A program made the position numbers and the translations under genes. Shown one piece after another: positions 35,387-48,422 of a stretch of DNA of 64,000 nucleotides (positions within the stretch are counted from its first letter, which is position 1; each line of letters starts with the position of its first letter). This DNA comes from Apiospora phragmitis (taxonomy: Eukaryota; Ascomycota; Sordariomycetes; Amphisphaeriales; Apiosporaceae). The notes beneath the pieces were generated by a model that saw nothing but the letters and a program-made list of their open reading frames with translations, had not been told where the DNA came from and searched no databases. Where the stretch lies: contig JAQQWL010000013.1 in the NCBI GenBank assembly GCA_038363925.1, forward strand, positions 992,001-1,056,000, in the 5' to 3' direction.

Positions 35387-36524
35387 TTGTGATAAGGTGT
35401 CCGGATTGTAGGTAAAATATGGAATTCAACAACGGTGGACGTCTTCCCCGACCTTAAGAAGAAGACGAAGATCTCGAGAATGCTACCTGCATACATCGAC
35501 TACCTAACCTTACGTATATCAGGTACATAGGAATGAACGAAGAATATCTGATACAGCCCATGGCTTATTGATCAGGTGTCTAACTTGTCTAGACTTCCAA
35601 CCCGAGATCTGACATTACCATGGGAACCAAGGCTTCGCGTGCTTGCGTTCCTAATGCCCAGTAGGTAGACATATGTTGACTGATTAATTGGTTGATTGAC
35701 TGATAAGCCTAGAGTCGATTTTAATACGGTGTGGATTTCGACAGTTGGCATTGATCAAGACGGGAACAAGATCTGTCACATATAGTTCTACGTTCTGTTA
35801 CGTCCTTGGGCTTCTATACTTCACTTTTGCCCTGGTAAAATGAATTTCTCCCCTACTGGACAAGGACAACTTGAGATTCAGAGTGAAGAGGCTTCCAGTT
35901 GAAAGTAAACGCTCCCGCCGTAAGTAGGTACGTATTTGTAAGGTATGCCGACGAAATGTGGGTCCAATCATTGATCTAAATTCAGCCCTCAATAAGTATG
36001 TGGAAGGGAACTACAGGTATGTATGCGCATACATGAGATGGGTATATCCATAATCTAGGTATGCCTTTATACTTGAATGATTCCGGCCATTATCCAAACA
36101 AATATCCAATCGATACCATGATACGAGGGGGGATTAGATACATCCATGCAGGTTTCAAAGCAATGGCGCTGGGCAGTTCATGAGATCAGGTAGGAGGTAG
36201 ATACCTAGAAACCTGGTAGGAGGAGGGTTCAATGTATCATCGGCGGATCAGTGCACGGATTTTTAGCAGTGAAGGGGGCCTGTAAGTGGCCAAATTTGGC
36301 AGCGTTACCTATCGTCCAGCACTCCACTGGCCATCCCCCCCAGCAAAAAAACCAGCTGTGGAGGACGCACTGCTAGCCGCTACCGCACCAATCTGATCCA
36401 ATATCCTGCTATGTCCAGGCAGAGCACGAGCAGAGAAGACAAGAGAGAGCAGAGCAGTGTGTAGCTCTGCATTGGCTCGGCGGGTGACAGCGCACACTTC
36501 CTTGCACCATACCACAACCACACC

Positions 36525-36790
36525 ACCACTTCTCTCTTTTCTCACCATCTCTTCCTTACTCCTCACTACGCCTCAACTCCTCCCACCTTCTCCCCATCTT
36601 GCATTAGTGGTATTGCTCAGCGCCAAAGGAAGAGAGAGGTTTGAGATTGATCCTATTTCCTTCTCATTCTCCCATTCTTTCCTTTCCTTCTTGACTCCCT
36701 CTCTTTCCTCCTGCCCTCCGCCCCGTTCCCCTCCCTCTTCCCCCCAGTGATACCCCATCCCTCCCGTCACCCGCGTTTCCCCCCCAGTCG
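36525..36790 (+). promoter_or_regulatory. pyrimidine-rich leader/promoter of the KH-protein gene
   Basis: On the plus strand this stretch is dominated by C and T (long CTCCC and TTCCTTTCC blocks), ending about 70 bp before the start codon at 36863. CT-rich stretches near the transcription start are common in strongly expressed filamentous-fungal genes, so this probably marks the start-site region. The exact start site is not visible. Confidence 0.55.
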
Positions 36791-36862
36791 GCGGTACATC
36801 CTTGTTGTCGGATTTTCTGGCCCTCGTGTTGCTGCTCTGCGTGTATATGCTCTCTACCCATC

Positions 36863-39800
36863 ATGCAAAAGCTCGCCAATATGCGTCACTGGCCCGAGAG
36901 GATGAGTCCTAGCTTCGGCATATCATCAAGACCGAATATGAACATGTCATCGATAAACCCTCATCAAAAGACGGCCGCTCCGGGAGCTCCGCCGTTAAGT
37001 CCCTCGCCCGCTGCTGATAGCACGATACATTACTCGTTCAACGTGCCATTTGCTTCCGACCTCGCCGGCCCCAATACCGAGGAGATTCTGCACGCTACCG
37101 GGGATTCAGTAATGCGATGGACTCATCCTGGGGATGCGCCCGACGACGTGCCAATCTACGAGCTGCCCGTCCATGCCCAGAACGTTGCCAACCTGGGCAA
37201 CATGTGCATGGAACTCACAAAGGGACCGCTTCCCATCGAGGCTCACGTCATCTCGACTACGCCAAAACACCTCAAAGGCCAGGTCACGACTGTGTGTCTA
37301 TCCGGCGCCCCGGAACTAGTTCACAAGAGCCGGGAGACCATTCTCAACGAGACCCCGTTGGCGCTGGTATGCATAGAGAATCTACGTTGACAATTTTACA
37401 CACCCTAACTGAAATTACTTTACAGCGTTGTACGACAGTAGATGTCGAGTATGCCCTCATTGCCGACTCGAAAGCAGGCTCTCTCTTCAAGCATGTCACC
37501 GACGCTTTGAACACGTTTGCTCAGTTCTGTGGCGTCGACATCTTCATCCTCGGTCCCAAATTAAGCCCCATGCTAGACGGACTCAACGGCGATGTTGAGG
37601 TTATTCGAGACCAGAGATGGCGTGTAGCAATCTACGGAGACATAGAATCATCGGAACACGCGAAAACACAAGTTTTGATCTTCATCGATAAGCTGCTTGG
37701 GCGAACGCTTGACATCATGCGCGTCGAGAGTACCCTGCATCCCATTGTGTGTGGTCGGTCCCGGAAGAACATCAAGCTGATCGAGTCGGCTACCAACACG
37801 GCTATCTACTTCCCGCCCTTCGCTCAACTTTACCGCTACTGCCCGCCCAATGCCCAGCGTCGAAACCCTGAAGAAATCTACATTACTGGCGAGAACCCTC
37901 AAGGAATCGAGCTGGCTAAGCGTAAGATACACGAGCTGGTCAGTCGTACCAAGCTGTTCATGAAGGATGCCGTGGCATCGCCTGCCAAGATCGATACCGT
38001 TCTTATGGGCCGCATGGACAAGGTGCGCAAGATCATGGAAAACAACGGCACCTACATCATGTTCCCGCCGCTCGCTTCTCAGCGCAACATGATTAGAGTA
38101 CAGGGTGTCGAGGGTCTCCAGATCGAGCGAACAATGAAGGAAATCATGTCTCTGGTAAGTTTGTCCTCTCTTGGTCTTGGTAATCACCAGTCGACTGACT
38201 TTGTTCGTGTGACTAGGCTGGGCAGTTCTACTACGCTTCGTGGTGGATTCAACAAGCCGGGGCTTCTCAGCTTCCTAGTCCTCAAGAAATCCGTGTCATC
38301 TTGGGGGATATCTGTGCCAATTCCGACGCCGACATCTCCTTCGACAAGATGACTTTCACGATTACAGGCTCCGACGATGCCGTCAAGGCTGCACTGGCTG
38401 TTTTGTCTCAGATTAAGTTCGTCAACCAGACCCAGCACCAGATCAGGGTGAAGATTGAGTTAGCCAACGAGCACAAAGAGTTTGTCTCCGGCAAGAAGAA
38501 TGGCAAGATCAACAAGATCATGACCCAGAGTAAGTTGAAATTCGTGGCTCTAAAACAGAACCGTAGTTGTACTGACCAAATATTCTCTTCAGGCAACGTC
38601 CAGATTATCTTTGATAGCTTCAGAGAATACAACTTCGACATTGATGTGATTGCACCAAGCTACGACTCGATGAAACAGGGCCTGGGCCTTGTTGAACAGG
38701 AGATGCCGGCTTCCATCTCATTCCATGTTCCAGACCAGTATCATAAACGCATCATTGGTATCGGTGGCCAGCACATCCAGCGTATTATGAAGAAACACTC
38801 GGTTTTCGTCAAGTTCTCGAATGCTATGGACCGTGGTGGCATGGGCCGTGAGGATGATGATGTCAAGGTTGATAATGTTATCTGCCGAACACCTGCCCGC
38901 AATGCTCAGAACCTGGAGCTGGTTAAATCTGAGATCTTGGATATGGTTGACCGTGCTGTGAGTCCAACACCTTTCCTCTCCCGGCAAACAGTCTGCTAAT
39001 ATACCGTCTTAGCACTCCGAATTTACCTCGCAGGTTGTTACTGTCGATCGCCTTTATCATCGTCAACTGATTGCTCGCCTGCCTGAGATAGAAGAGCTTG
39101 AGAAGAAATGGAACTGCAAAATTGTCTTCCCAAGCACGGAGCAAGCAAGCGATGAGGTCACTGTCACCGGTCCGGAATGGCAGGTGCCGCTCTGCGCTGA
39201 TGAGTTCCTTGTAAGTTCTTCCCAACCGCAAAAGTCTGTATGGAGCAAGCTGACACTTCTCAAAGGGCATGGTTCCTGAAACCCATGAATTCATACTGAC
39301 CCGGACCCCATCTCTGGTCAAATTCCTCGAGTCTCCCGAGTTTGTCAATGATCTAAGTGGCAAGCTAAAAGCCCAGTATGAAGTCACTCTCGAGGTTCAC
39401 GAAAACCCCGAGGAGAAGACGGACGACGGAGGCCGCACCATGACCTTGTTGTGGAAGTTGACTCGAAACAACGCCGGTGGCCTTCGAGATGCCATCGACT
39501 TCCTGCAGGCACAATTTGCAGCTGCTAGTGTCGAGGCTACGGTTGTCAAAGGTGCCTTGCCCCGTCCGAAGTCGGACTCGTTCGAAGACACGCTCCAGTT
39601 CTTTGACTCGAAACTTCTCCAACATGCCCCTACTGTTGTTGCGACAGACTCGCCAACCAAGGCAGGGTTTGGCGAGGAGACGTCTTCGCAGCAGCGCACC
39701 ACCACTTTATTCGATAAGCTCCGGAAGCCGTCGCAGCTTCTTTCATCGCTGGATCGCAGAAAGAACAGCTCTCACTCTGTCAACACTTTTTTCAAGGGTT

Positions 39801-40183
39801 CCAGTAATGTTTCCAAGTCGTCGTTGATCTCAATTGAATCAACGCGCAGCTTCAATGCTGACCGCAATCCCTGGAACGATAGCGGCGTCAATCTTCCAGA
39901 TGACGACGGCAACCCTTGGTCGACCCGTCACTTTGGTAACGGCTTCGACAACAAGTTGACACCAAATAGCATCACCCATGGCGGTGGTGACGTTACTCCT
40001 CGACATGGCACACGTGCCTCGGGAGACAGTGGCCGGCCGTCCACTTCTCATTCTACAAATTCAGGGATACCCCGGTCCCATTGGACCCTTCCGTTAGATT
40101 TTTCATCTTTTAGATGTTCTCAAACGTGCAATACCCCTTCGGCTGGATATACCCTGGCGTCGTCAAAATACCCGATCCTTTGA
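36863..40183 (+). CDS. multi-KH-domain RNA-binding protein
   Basis: Cytoplasmic-type RNA-binding protein with several KH domains, about 1008 residues. Six exons: 36863-37366, 37426-38154, 38217-38529, 38593-38957, 39013-39210 and 39266-40183; introns are 55-63 bp. KH repeats are seen around residues 270-300 (HPIVCGRSRKNIKLIES), 355-390 (TVLMGRMDKVRKIMENN) and 560-640 (RIIGIGGQHIQRIMKKH, a classical GxxG loop). More degenerate KH-like units lie before and after (for example LYHRQLIARLPEIEELEKKW). The C-terminal 300 residues are Ser/Asn-rich and disordered. Vigilin- or bicaudal-C-like proteins of this build act in mRNA localisation and translation; the specific role here is unknown. The 3' end is uncertain: dropping one G of the GGG at 40064-40066 would end the protein earlier at 40096 with a GYPGPIGPFR tail. 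Confidence 0.85.
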
Positions 40184-41783
40184 TTTTGCATTGGTCGGTT
40201 CTGTTGTTGATTTCACATTTGATTCTGTTTTCATTTTTTCTCTTATTGCTTGCGTTATTCCAGTTTTTGACGCCTGTGTTGCCTTTCATTATTCAATGTC
40301 TAAAGGTTATCGGGTCATGCTGTACACGACGTGGCCTGACTTATATCCACGACTCTCCGACATGATACCACGAGTTAGCTGTTCGAGGGAGGAACGGCGT
40401 TTGCAACAGATCGACTGGCGAATACACCCCTATGATACCACAAAAAGCACCAAAAAGTCGATATTATGGAACAAATACCTCAAAACGCGATGATTTTTTC
40501 GGGCTCTTTATTATATTCGGCGTCGACTTTCATTCAAGCATCTCGCTCCTGCTGGGTCTTCGGTCTGGAATTCGTGAGGGTTCCATGGCATCGCGAACTA
40601 TCACGGACATACAGAGCAATACCAGACGTGGCATGCCGGACTGAAGAAAGACGTTGGCGGGAGGAATGTGAAGCTACGGCTGCCTGTCGTGTTGGGCAGT
40701 CTGCTGGGATGAAGGGAGAATGCATATTGCTTTGGAATAGGGAGATGGCGGGCGCGACGACATGACTGGCATGGTAGGATGGCGGATTGTCAAGTGTACG
40801 ATATACGGAGATGATAAACGCAATGATACCCTCTGGTTTCCTACAACGTATCCGGGTACTGGATCCCCGGCTTTTGGTACGTGGGACACTTTACGTCATT
40901 TTTAGGCATGTTTGATATGCACTCATTACCTTGTCCTGGGCCCTGGCTACTTTTGGGGGCCATATATTTCCACGTACTTGGCTGAACCGAACGCAGAATT
41001 CGCCGTCTAGATGGGCGACGCGTGGCCTTGAGAGCTCGTCCAGCAGGTATGTAGAGGAGTAATATGGTTCCGGTATTATCAAAAGTGGGCTATACTTGTC
41101 TACTATTGCTGGACCTGAAAGCTGGTGGCCGGTCGGGGTCACTCGAGCAAACAATTGATGAACTGGTAGTTATCCCCTAAGGTTACTTGCTTTAGCAAAC
41201 ACGAAGTGATATTAGGAAAGGATTCAAGTGTCGGCACTGGTTGCATAACTAATCTAGCGGCGTAGTAACCCGGTAACTCAAATCTACTCCCCAAGGTAAT
41301 ATGTCCGTTCCAAGTTACCCCAGACGGATGTTGTGATGGATGGATGGATGTTTAAAGCAGGCGCACCGATGATCATTGATAGAAGTACATTCGTACCTGC
41401 ATTACTACAGCAATCTGGCAATTGACCTGTGCTTGCAACTCGCCTGAAATGGCAGGCAATGGAACATCAAGTAAGGCTTCCCCCAAAGTCCCCTCAGCCC
41501 TGGCTCCTGCATGTATCGTCGTGCCTTTGTTTCTATTCATTGGTTGATTTCCAGGCGAGCAAACCCCTCCCCACGGCCAGTCCATGCCATTGGAAGTCAG
41601 CCTATGTACCCTCTCCCACCAACTAGGTCGACGCCTGTTTATTAGAGCTTCCCTTCGGTCGGCTACATCGTTTCAACGTCATCCCCGCTTTCCCTTCCAC
41701 TTATCTTGTTTTCTTGACCATTGTGTGACGTGAGGTATCTTACACCCAACACGACCACCGGTAATTCACCCACACAACTAACC
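40184..41783. other. intergenic region between tandem plus-strand genes
   Basis: About 1.6 kb with the KH gene 3' region and the GNAT gene promoter. A GATG tetranucleotide repeat lies near 41337. No gene recognised. Confidence 0.5.
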
Positions 41784-42830
41784 ATGGCGGACTCCGGCGA
41801 GAATCCTCCCACGCGCCCCGAGATCAACAACGACGACGACGAGGGCGCCATTGATGATTCGGAGGATATGGATGATGACATGGCCCAGCTTCAGCAGATA
41901 CAATCCGAGTCACGCCGTCGTCAGTCCAAAACAGGAGAATCCCGCATCCAGCAGCTCCTGCCAGTTCCCTTTCTGCCAAATATCCGGCCACTCACCATCT
42001 CGGATCTGGAGTCCTGTGTGGCTCTGGAGAATGCCGCCTTTAGCGATCCCGCGCACCGTTGCACGCGCGAAAAGGTCAGTACTCCCACTGTTTTGATTCG
42101 TCGCTGTTTGGATCCGACGAGGCCTTATGGCTACAATGGCCTGGGCTAAACATTTGCGACGTCTAAAGCTAACTGGATCACGACCACAGTTTGAGTACCG
42201 TCTCTCAAGTAGCTCCGAAATCTGCCTGGGCTTGTTTATTACCGTGACCTCGGATAAGGCCCATGAATTTGAGATCGACACAGTACGGACGGCTTGGCCG
42301 GTGGAGACGGGTCGCGATGCGATCAGTGTCTTGCTGGCTCATGTTGTTGCGACCAAGTGTGATGGCGATGTCATCACGGACGAAGCCATGGATTACCCAA
42401 GAGATTTCCGCACAGTCAAGTCAAACTCTACCAGACTTGGCCACCAAGAGAGTGCCCGTACTGTAGCCCTTCACTCATTGGCTGTATATCCAAAACTCCA
42501 AGGCTGCGGACTCGCAAAGCTGCTCATGAAGTCGTACATGCAACAAGTCAACAATGCCGGGGCCGCAGACCGGGTTTCACTGATATGCCAACAAGTGAGT
42601 TACCTGTCACCCCAGAGAAAGAGCAAGTTCAAACTGACAGCATGCTTTAGTACCTTATCGACTTCTATGTCCGATTTGGCTTCAAATCCCTTGGGCAATC
42701 TCAAGCGACGTTTGGGGGAGGAGGATGGTATGATATGGTGAGTTGCAGACAACCGACTCGCTCCCACTCTCATGATGCTCTAACAAGGACCTCGCAGACA
42801 TGCAAGCTAGGCGGGCCACCAAAGAAGTGA
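41784..42830 (+). CDS. GNAT-family N-acetyltransferase (AANAT/polyamine type)
   Basis: Acetyl-CoA-dependent N-acetyltransferase of the arylalkylamine/polyamine acetyltransferase kind (yeast Paa1-like), 271 residues. Exons are 41784-42074, 42190-42594, 42651-42737 and 42798-42830; introns are 115, 56 and 60 bp. The N-terminus is acidic and disordered. The fold begins at NIRPLTISDLESCVALENAAF and ITREK-like CTREK before intron 1. Motif A is LHSLAVYPKLQGCGLAKLLMK (196-206 carry the acetyl-CoA loop QGCGLA). Motif B, YLIDFYVRFGFKSLGQS, lies in exon 3, ending GGGGWYDM. The last exon adds ten codons (TCKLGGPPKK). Likely substrates are polyamines or aromatic amines; sequence alone does not decide. 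Confidence 0.88.
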
Positions 42831-43508
42831 GATAGACAGTGCACCCACCTCGTGGCATCTTTATCTTGCTTATTCTGCCATTCCTGTACTGACTGGCATT
42901 AGACCAGTATACAGGAGTGGTCGACCTTCTGGGAAATCTGTTACGTTCGAGGTTTCGTATCGTAACAACAAGCGGCTGTGATCAGCGATGGTACATACAC
43001 GTCTCTTACAAAATGATTGGTCGTTCTTTTTTGCATTGTCGTTTACACAGCATTGCGTTATTGGTAGCAGCAGTCATGCCGGCATTTGATACCCAACATC
43101 CAGGGCTATTCGCGCGACAAGCAGCGGTTGGTCTGATTTTCATGTGGAAGATCGCATCGGCTCTAGAGTGTTGCCTTCTCTATTGAGAAGCAGAATAGCG
43201 CAGTTAGACATCCATAGACTTACAGAGTACGAGTTCTCTGCATAAGACTTATCCCGTGCACACATCGCCATCATCCTCCCAGGCGATGGTTTCCTCGAAT
43301 GCAACGGAGGCTGGTTTCAGGTGGCTCGCAAGAGGCTCTGATCGGCTACCATATTTAGCACTTGGGAACCCTGCGCTCGATTCTCCAAGCTCATTGATTT
43401 CCACTTAGAAGAGATTATCTGGGATGATAGGACGTAAAATTTCACTTTCCCATTATGTTCACTCACGGCCACATGTAGTCTTATAGGTTACCATAACAGA
43501 ACAAGATC
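42831..43508. other. convergent 3' intergenic region, GNAT / URA5
   Basis: About 680 bp between converging genes. No gene recognised. Confidence 0.5.
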
Positions 43509-44207
43509 TCAATCGCTAGCTCCGTACTTAGCCCGATAGTCCTCAATGGCCTTGAGCTGGTCCTCGGTGGCGAACACGCCGGATTTCAAGCCGTGAATGA
43601 TATCCTCGAGGTTCAAGATGGCGACGATGGGGATGTCGTATTCCCGGCGCAGCTCGCCGATGGCGCTGCCCTGCGAGTCGGGCAGGGTCTCCTGGCGGTC
43701 GAGGGCCACAACGATGCCGGCGACGATGCCGCCCTCGGCGCGGATCTTGTCAATGGCCTGGCGCTTGGCGGTGCCGGCCGAGACGACGTCGTCGATGATG
43801 AGGACGCGGCGGCCCTTCAGGGGGGCGCCCACGATGGAGCCCCCCTCGCCGTGGTCCTTGGCCTCCTTGCGGTCGAACGAGTACTCGACGCTGCCGTAGC
43901 GCGCCTGGTCGAGCTGCGCCAGGGCCAGGGTGGCGGCCGTCGCGAGGGGGATGCCCTTGTAGGCCGGGCCGAAGATGACATCGAACGGCAGGTCGGCGGC
44001 GGAAGAGGAGGAGGAAGAGAAGTGGGCGTGGATGGTGTGGGCGTAGGCCGTGGCGAGCGCCGAGAGGAGGTCGGCGCGGTAGAAGTCGCCGGCGTTGAAG
44101 AAGTAGGGCGAGATGCGCTTCGACTTGAGCTCGAAGGTGCCCAGGCGCAGGCAGCGGCCGCGCAGGGCGGCCTGGAGGAAGGTCTCCTTGTAGGACTCGA
44201 GGGCCAT
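43509..44207 (-). CDS. URA5: orotate phosphoribosyltransferase
   Basis: Catalyses orotate + PRPP to OMP in de novo pyrimidine synthesis; cytosolic dimer. One exon, 232 residues. [17 protein letters not shown] is the typical fungal start. Conserved segments: [44 protein letters not shown] (the flexible catalytic loop with Lys 114/117 and His 119) and the PRPP-binding [13 protein letters not shown] (135-147). A run of six Ser at 64-69 is an unusual insertion compared with shorter loops in relatives. An upstream Met 25 codons earlier lies in a non-conserved stretch and is not used. Strong GC3 bias in coding. The gene is divergent from NOG1. Its loss is the classic basis of fluoroorotate resistance in fungi. 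Confidence 0.95.
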   Translation of the reverse strand: MALESYKETFLQAALRGRCLRLGTFELKSKRISPYFFNAGDFYRADLLSALATAYAHTIHAHFSSSSSSAADLPFDVIFGPAYKGIPLATAATLALAQLDQARYGSVEYSFDRKEAKDHGEGGSIVGAPLKGRRVLIIDDVVSAGTAKRQAIDKIRAEGGIVAGIVVALDRQETLPDSQGSAIGELRREYDIPIVAILNLEDIIHGLKSGVFATEDQLKAIEDYRAKYGASD

Positions 44208-44782
44208 TGTATTTGTGTAGGTAGGTACTTGGGCAGGTAGGTGTGAACCTTTACTTGCTTTTCTATAGGTAGGGAGTGACAAGAGTAAGAACTGGAGACT
44301 TTCTGCTTTCCAATTGCTACCTTGGGTGACGATAGTGAATTAGGAAGAAAACTATGCAACTCGTCTTTTATTGCCCCTCCGCTCCGGCGCCATCCACCTC
44401 TTGTCAACCAAGTTTGGTCCTCTTCTTGGTGTGTATAAGTCAAGGTGGGGTCTAGATTTGGCTTCTGTAAGGTGGGGTTCTCCACTGTCGCATTTACTTT
44501 AGGTACTCTTATCAGGGACTGCTGGCGGGGTAAAAGTGCGCAAAATCAAAATTTGATTGGGAAACTTGCCGGCACTCACCGCCAAAAATTTCCGTGGAGG
44601 CAAAACCGCCCATATACACGATAAACTGCTGGCTGCTTGTGCTACTACCCAGCCAGTCGGTAGCAGCACTTATCAGGCGCAGCCCATTCTCAAGAAAAAT
44701 AACCACCCTGCTGCCGCCCTCCCGACCAACTCATTCCTACTCGGTTTTTCGGCACGTCGAGTTCTTTTTTTCCACAGCCAAG
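44208..44782. promoter_or_regulatory. divergent promoter region, URA5 / NOG1
   Basis: 575 bp between divergent starts. The URA5-proximal part has three GTAGGTAG-type motifs between 44216 and 44275. No gene is recognised in it. Confidence 0.55.
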
Positions 44783-47448
44783 ATGAAGACAACTTGGAAG
44801 GACGTAAGTGTGGTCGAGGAAAATCTGCGGCGGCGCCTCCATTGATGATGCTGCTGCTGTTACCAGTCTGCCTGGATGCTAACTTTTTCTCCGCCAGATC
44901 GCTCCGGTGCCTACGAGCCAGGAGTTTCTCGACATCGTCCTGAGCCGCACTCAGCGCCGACTCCCGACTCAGATCCGATCGGGCTTCAAGATTAGTCGTA
45001 TTCGAGGTTTCTACACCCGAAAAGTCAAGTTCACATCGGAGACATGCAGCGAAAAGGTACAGACACACCCTTTTCCCTCTCGCTCCCCGCTATGATGCGC
45101 ATTGTACAATGGCTATTTGCGAGCGCATCTGGCATACAAAAGAGAAGAACAGGGGGGGAAACGCTTGCTTGTCGGACTCGTCGCTTACACCTTCGCTATC
45201 AGTTTGATGCCATCCTCAACGGCTTCCCGCGCCTGGCCGACATTCACCCATTCCACGCCGATCTGTATGTGTCACCATTCATTCCCCCGGTCACTTCCCT
45301 GCGGAACCAGAGGAGAACTGAACCTGAGTGCTCATAAATTGGTTGTTTGCTGACTGACTGATTGCTAGGCTCAACACTTTGTATTCGTACGTAAACGCAT
45401 TTTCCCCGTTGAAGTCTGCAAGGGCGCAAAACCATTTCGATAGACGACGTAATGGATTTCTGCGCTCCGAGATTCTTCCAGAGTTGATATGGCCGTGGCC
45501 GCACCTGGTATCCTCTGCTAACTCAAGCATCTTATAACAGACGAGACCATCTCAAGATCTCGCTCGGTCAAATGTAAGTAACCTCACAATTGCATAATAG
45601 ACGAGTTCTAACAAAGAAAAAAAGATCTACCGCAAAGCATCTTGTCGAGACCATCAGCCGTGATTACGTCCGCCTGATCAAATATGCCCAGTCGCTGTAT
45701 CAATGCAAACAGCTGAAGCGCGCCGCGCTGTAAGTGCTTTCCCTCCAACGAATGCCACCACCGGCGAATAGCCCTCGATATAAGCTTATACTCATTCTTC
45801 TACTGCAGCGGTCGTATGGCAACGCTGGTCAAGAGACTCAAAGACCCCCTGCTGTACTTGGATCAAGTACGGGAACATCTCGGCAGACTTCCCTCCATCG
45901 ATCCGACAACACGTACCCTTCTGATCTGCGGCTATCCCAACGTGGGCAAGAGCAGTTTCCTGAAATCGGTTACCCGAGCGGATGTCGAGGTGGAGCCGTA
46001 TGCGTTCACCACCAAGTCGCTCTTCGTCGGCCACTTTGATTACAAGTATCTTCGATTCCAGGCTATTGATACCCCCGGTCTTCTTGACAGCCCCCTGGAG
46101 TCCAAGGGCCCTATTGAGCTTCAGAGCATCACGGCAATTGCCCATCTCCGATCTGCTCTGCTCTACTTCTTCGACCTGAGTGAACAATGCGGTTATTCCG
46201 TTCACGCACAGATTGAGCTTTTCAAGTCGCTGAAGCCCCTTTTCGCCAACAAGCTCGTTTTCCTGGTTGTTAACAAGATCGATGTTATGAGACCCGAAGA
46301 CCTTAACCCCGAGACGGCCCAAGAGTTCCAGTCGCTTCTCAGCGCCGCCGATGTGGAGATGCTTCAGCTGAGCTGCAACACCCAAGAAGGTGTTCAAGAA
46401 GTCAAGAACGCCGCCTGTGAGCGCTTGATTGCGGATCGTGCCGCAGCAAAGGTGAAAGCAGGAACCAACAACTCGGGTGATGTGGGTGGCCGCTTAGCAG
46501 ATGTAATGAAGCGTATCCATGTTGCAGTTCCCGAAGGCGGTACTCGCGAGACCTTCATCCCCGAGGCTATCAAGAACATGAAGAAGTATGAGAAGACCGA
46601 TCCCGAGCGACGGAAGTTGGCCCGTGACATCGAAGAAGAGAACGGCGGTGCTGGTGTTTACAACGTCGATCTTAGGGCCGATTATCTGCTCGAGAATGAT
46701 GAGTGGAAACAAGACCGTATTCCTGAACTCTTCGAGGGAAAGAACGTCTACGACCATGTTGATCCGGATATTGAGGCCAAGCTGCAGGCACTGGAGGAGG
46801 AAGAGGAGCGTCTTGAAGCTGAGGGCTTCTACGACTCGGAAGAGGAAATCGACGATGAAGAAGAGGCGCAAATCCGAACAAAGGCCGAATTAATCAGGGA
46901 GAAGCAGGCCCTGATCCGCAACGAGGCCAGGATGCGCAAGTCTCTCAAGAACCGCGCAGTAATTCCTCGCAAGCTCGTCAAACAGCCCCTTTCCGAACTC
47001 GAGGAAGGACTCGATGTACTGGGTGTCGACACGACAGATCTTGGCCTTCGGGCCCGGGCTCAAGCCAACACACGTGGACGTTCTGTTACCAGATCTCGTA
47101 TGGGTACTGAGGTTTCTGATGGCGATGCCATGGATGTCGACTCGACTCCTCGTGATAGACTGCGATCTAAGAGCAGAGCCAGAAGCCCGGCTACGAACAG
47201 ACGTGAAGACGGTGTGGTGGATGCCACAGCTCGCGACAAGGCTGAGAGACAAATGAAGTTAGGACAGCGTAAGATGAATCGCATGGCCAAACAGGGTGAG
47301 GCTGACCGACACGTCGGTACCACCATGCCTAAACATTTGGTAAGTTCCCCTTGTGGTAGAATCTGCCGTTTCTCTCTCTCGGAACCAATGCTAACCTCAT
47401 TTGCAGTTTGCTGGCAAGCGTTCGATGGGCAAGACAAGCCGCAGGTAA
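44783..47448 (+). CDS. NOG1: nucleolar GTP-binding protein NOG1
   Basis: GTPase needed for 60S ribosomal subunit assembly in the nucleolus. Eight exons: 44783-44803, 44898-45056, 45203-45264, 45369-45386, 45541-45573, 45625-45729, 45809-47339 and 47407-47448, giving 656 residues. Introns crowd the first 950 bp, including an 18-nt exon 4. G motifs: GYPNVGKSS at 174-182 (G1), TTKSLFVG (G2), DTPG at 220-223 (G3) and NKID at 288-291 (G4). The N-terminus [20 protein letters not shown] and [17 protein letters not shown] are diagnostic of Nog1. The C-terminal part has acidic ([17 protein letters not shown]) and basic blocks and ends [13 protein letters not shown], as in yeast. All exon phases agree. 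Confidence 0.95.
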
Positions 47449-48422
47449 ATGCGGCGCTCGGGATGGCGTGCTCTGATATCTTGCGAGTGCATGTGTCACG
47501 TTCTAGATCAGACTTTCATGATGGGCGTTCTTTGGAGTTGACCGGGAAATATATCTCCAAAATGTTGTTTACAGATGGTGCATAAAAGATTTAAACCCCC
47601 ATTCATTCTTGTCTTGTGATGTATACAGATTGTGCCCAGTAGCGGTTTTGCACATTCCCCAGATCCATGCCCTTCATCGTCATGGGAACATCGGCGAACG
47701 AACAATCATGCCTGAATGACCCCGTCACTGTCTGTCCGATGGGATCTAAGCAAATAACATGTGTCAATTGTTCTTGGCACGGTCTACCACTATACACGTG
47801 TAATTGTGACCATGAACAACTTTTTCTCTTTTCTCTCCATGTCTGTTAGCAGGCCTCATTATCCCTCAACTTCTCTTCGAGAAGGGCTGGTCTGTAATTT
47901 ATAGAATCCAAAGCCTTTACGCAGGAAGTTGACTTTGCGTATCATACAGGAACCCTCGGGACAATGGATGCCGTCAAGACTGTCCGTCCTCTGGGCTGAC
48001 ATATCCGGGATGAGATCACCCTGAAACCAGGCCAGAAAAAAGAACCACTCTACCAATCCGCGTCTCCCCTTCTTGTATCCATCTTATCATACATGAACAC
48101 ATCTACCCAAGGCGCCTAGGCGTCCCCCTTTAGCTGATCTCATCTACTCACTAAAACTGTACTCTCCTCCAGAACGCCCCCTTTTTCTTTTTTCATATGA
48201 TGTGACCTCAACGCCTTGGCCAAAGTGGTACGGCCATGAAAAATAAACTAGACTGCTGCTTCGCGTGCGGGGGACTTCGCTGGAAGGGTATCACGAAGTA
48301 AAGTTTGCCGGAAAGGGTGTAGGAGTGTGCTATTCCTTCCTGCAACTGGGTGGTGAAGATACATACGGCTGATTGGTACAGCATTCGGAAGATAATTCTC
48401 AACACGGTTCAATTAGTTCAGC
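47449..48422. other. convergent 3' intergenic region, NOG1 / ARP9
   Basis: About 970 bp between converging genes, with both 3' untranslated regions. No gene recognised. Confidence 0.5.

Larger units (their letters stand above)
33430..36862. other. long intergenic interval with no supported gene
   Basis: About 3.4 kb. A 171-codon frame at 34008-34523 lacks any recognisable domain and was rejected. The interval contains a three-copy CAGGATTC repeat and GTAGGAGG-type motifs near 36.2 kb, and ends in a pyrimidine-rich leader before the KH gene. Confidence 0.5.

Noticed and set aside
43593..44240. Long open frame opposite URA5
   Set aside because: Gly/Ala/Val/Asp-rich shadow caused by the GC3 bias of URA5.
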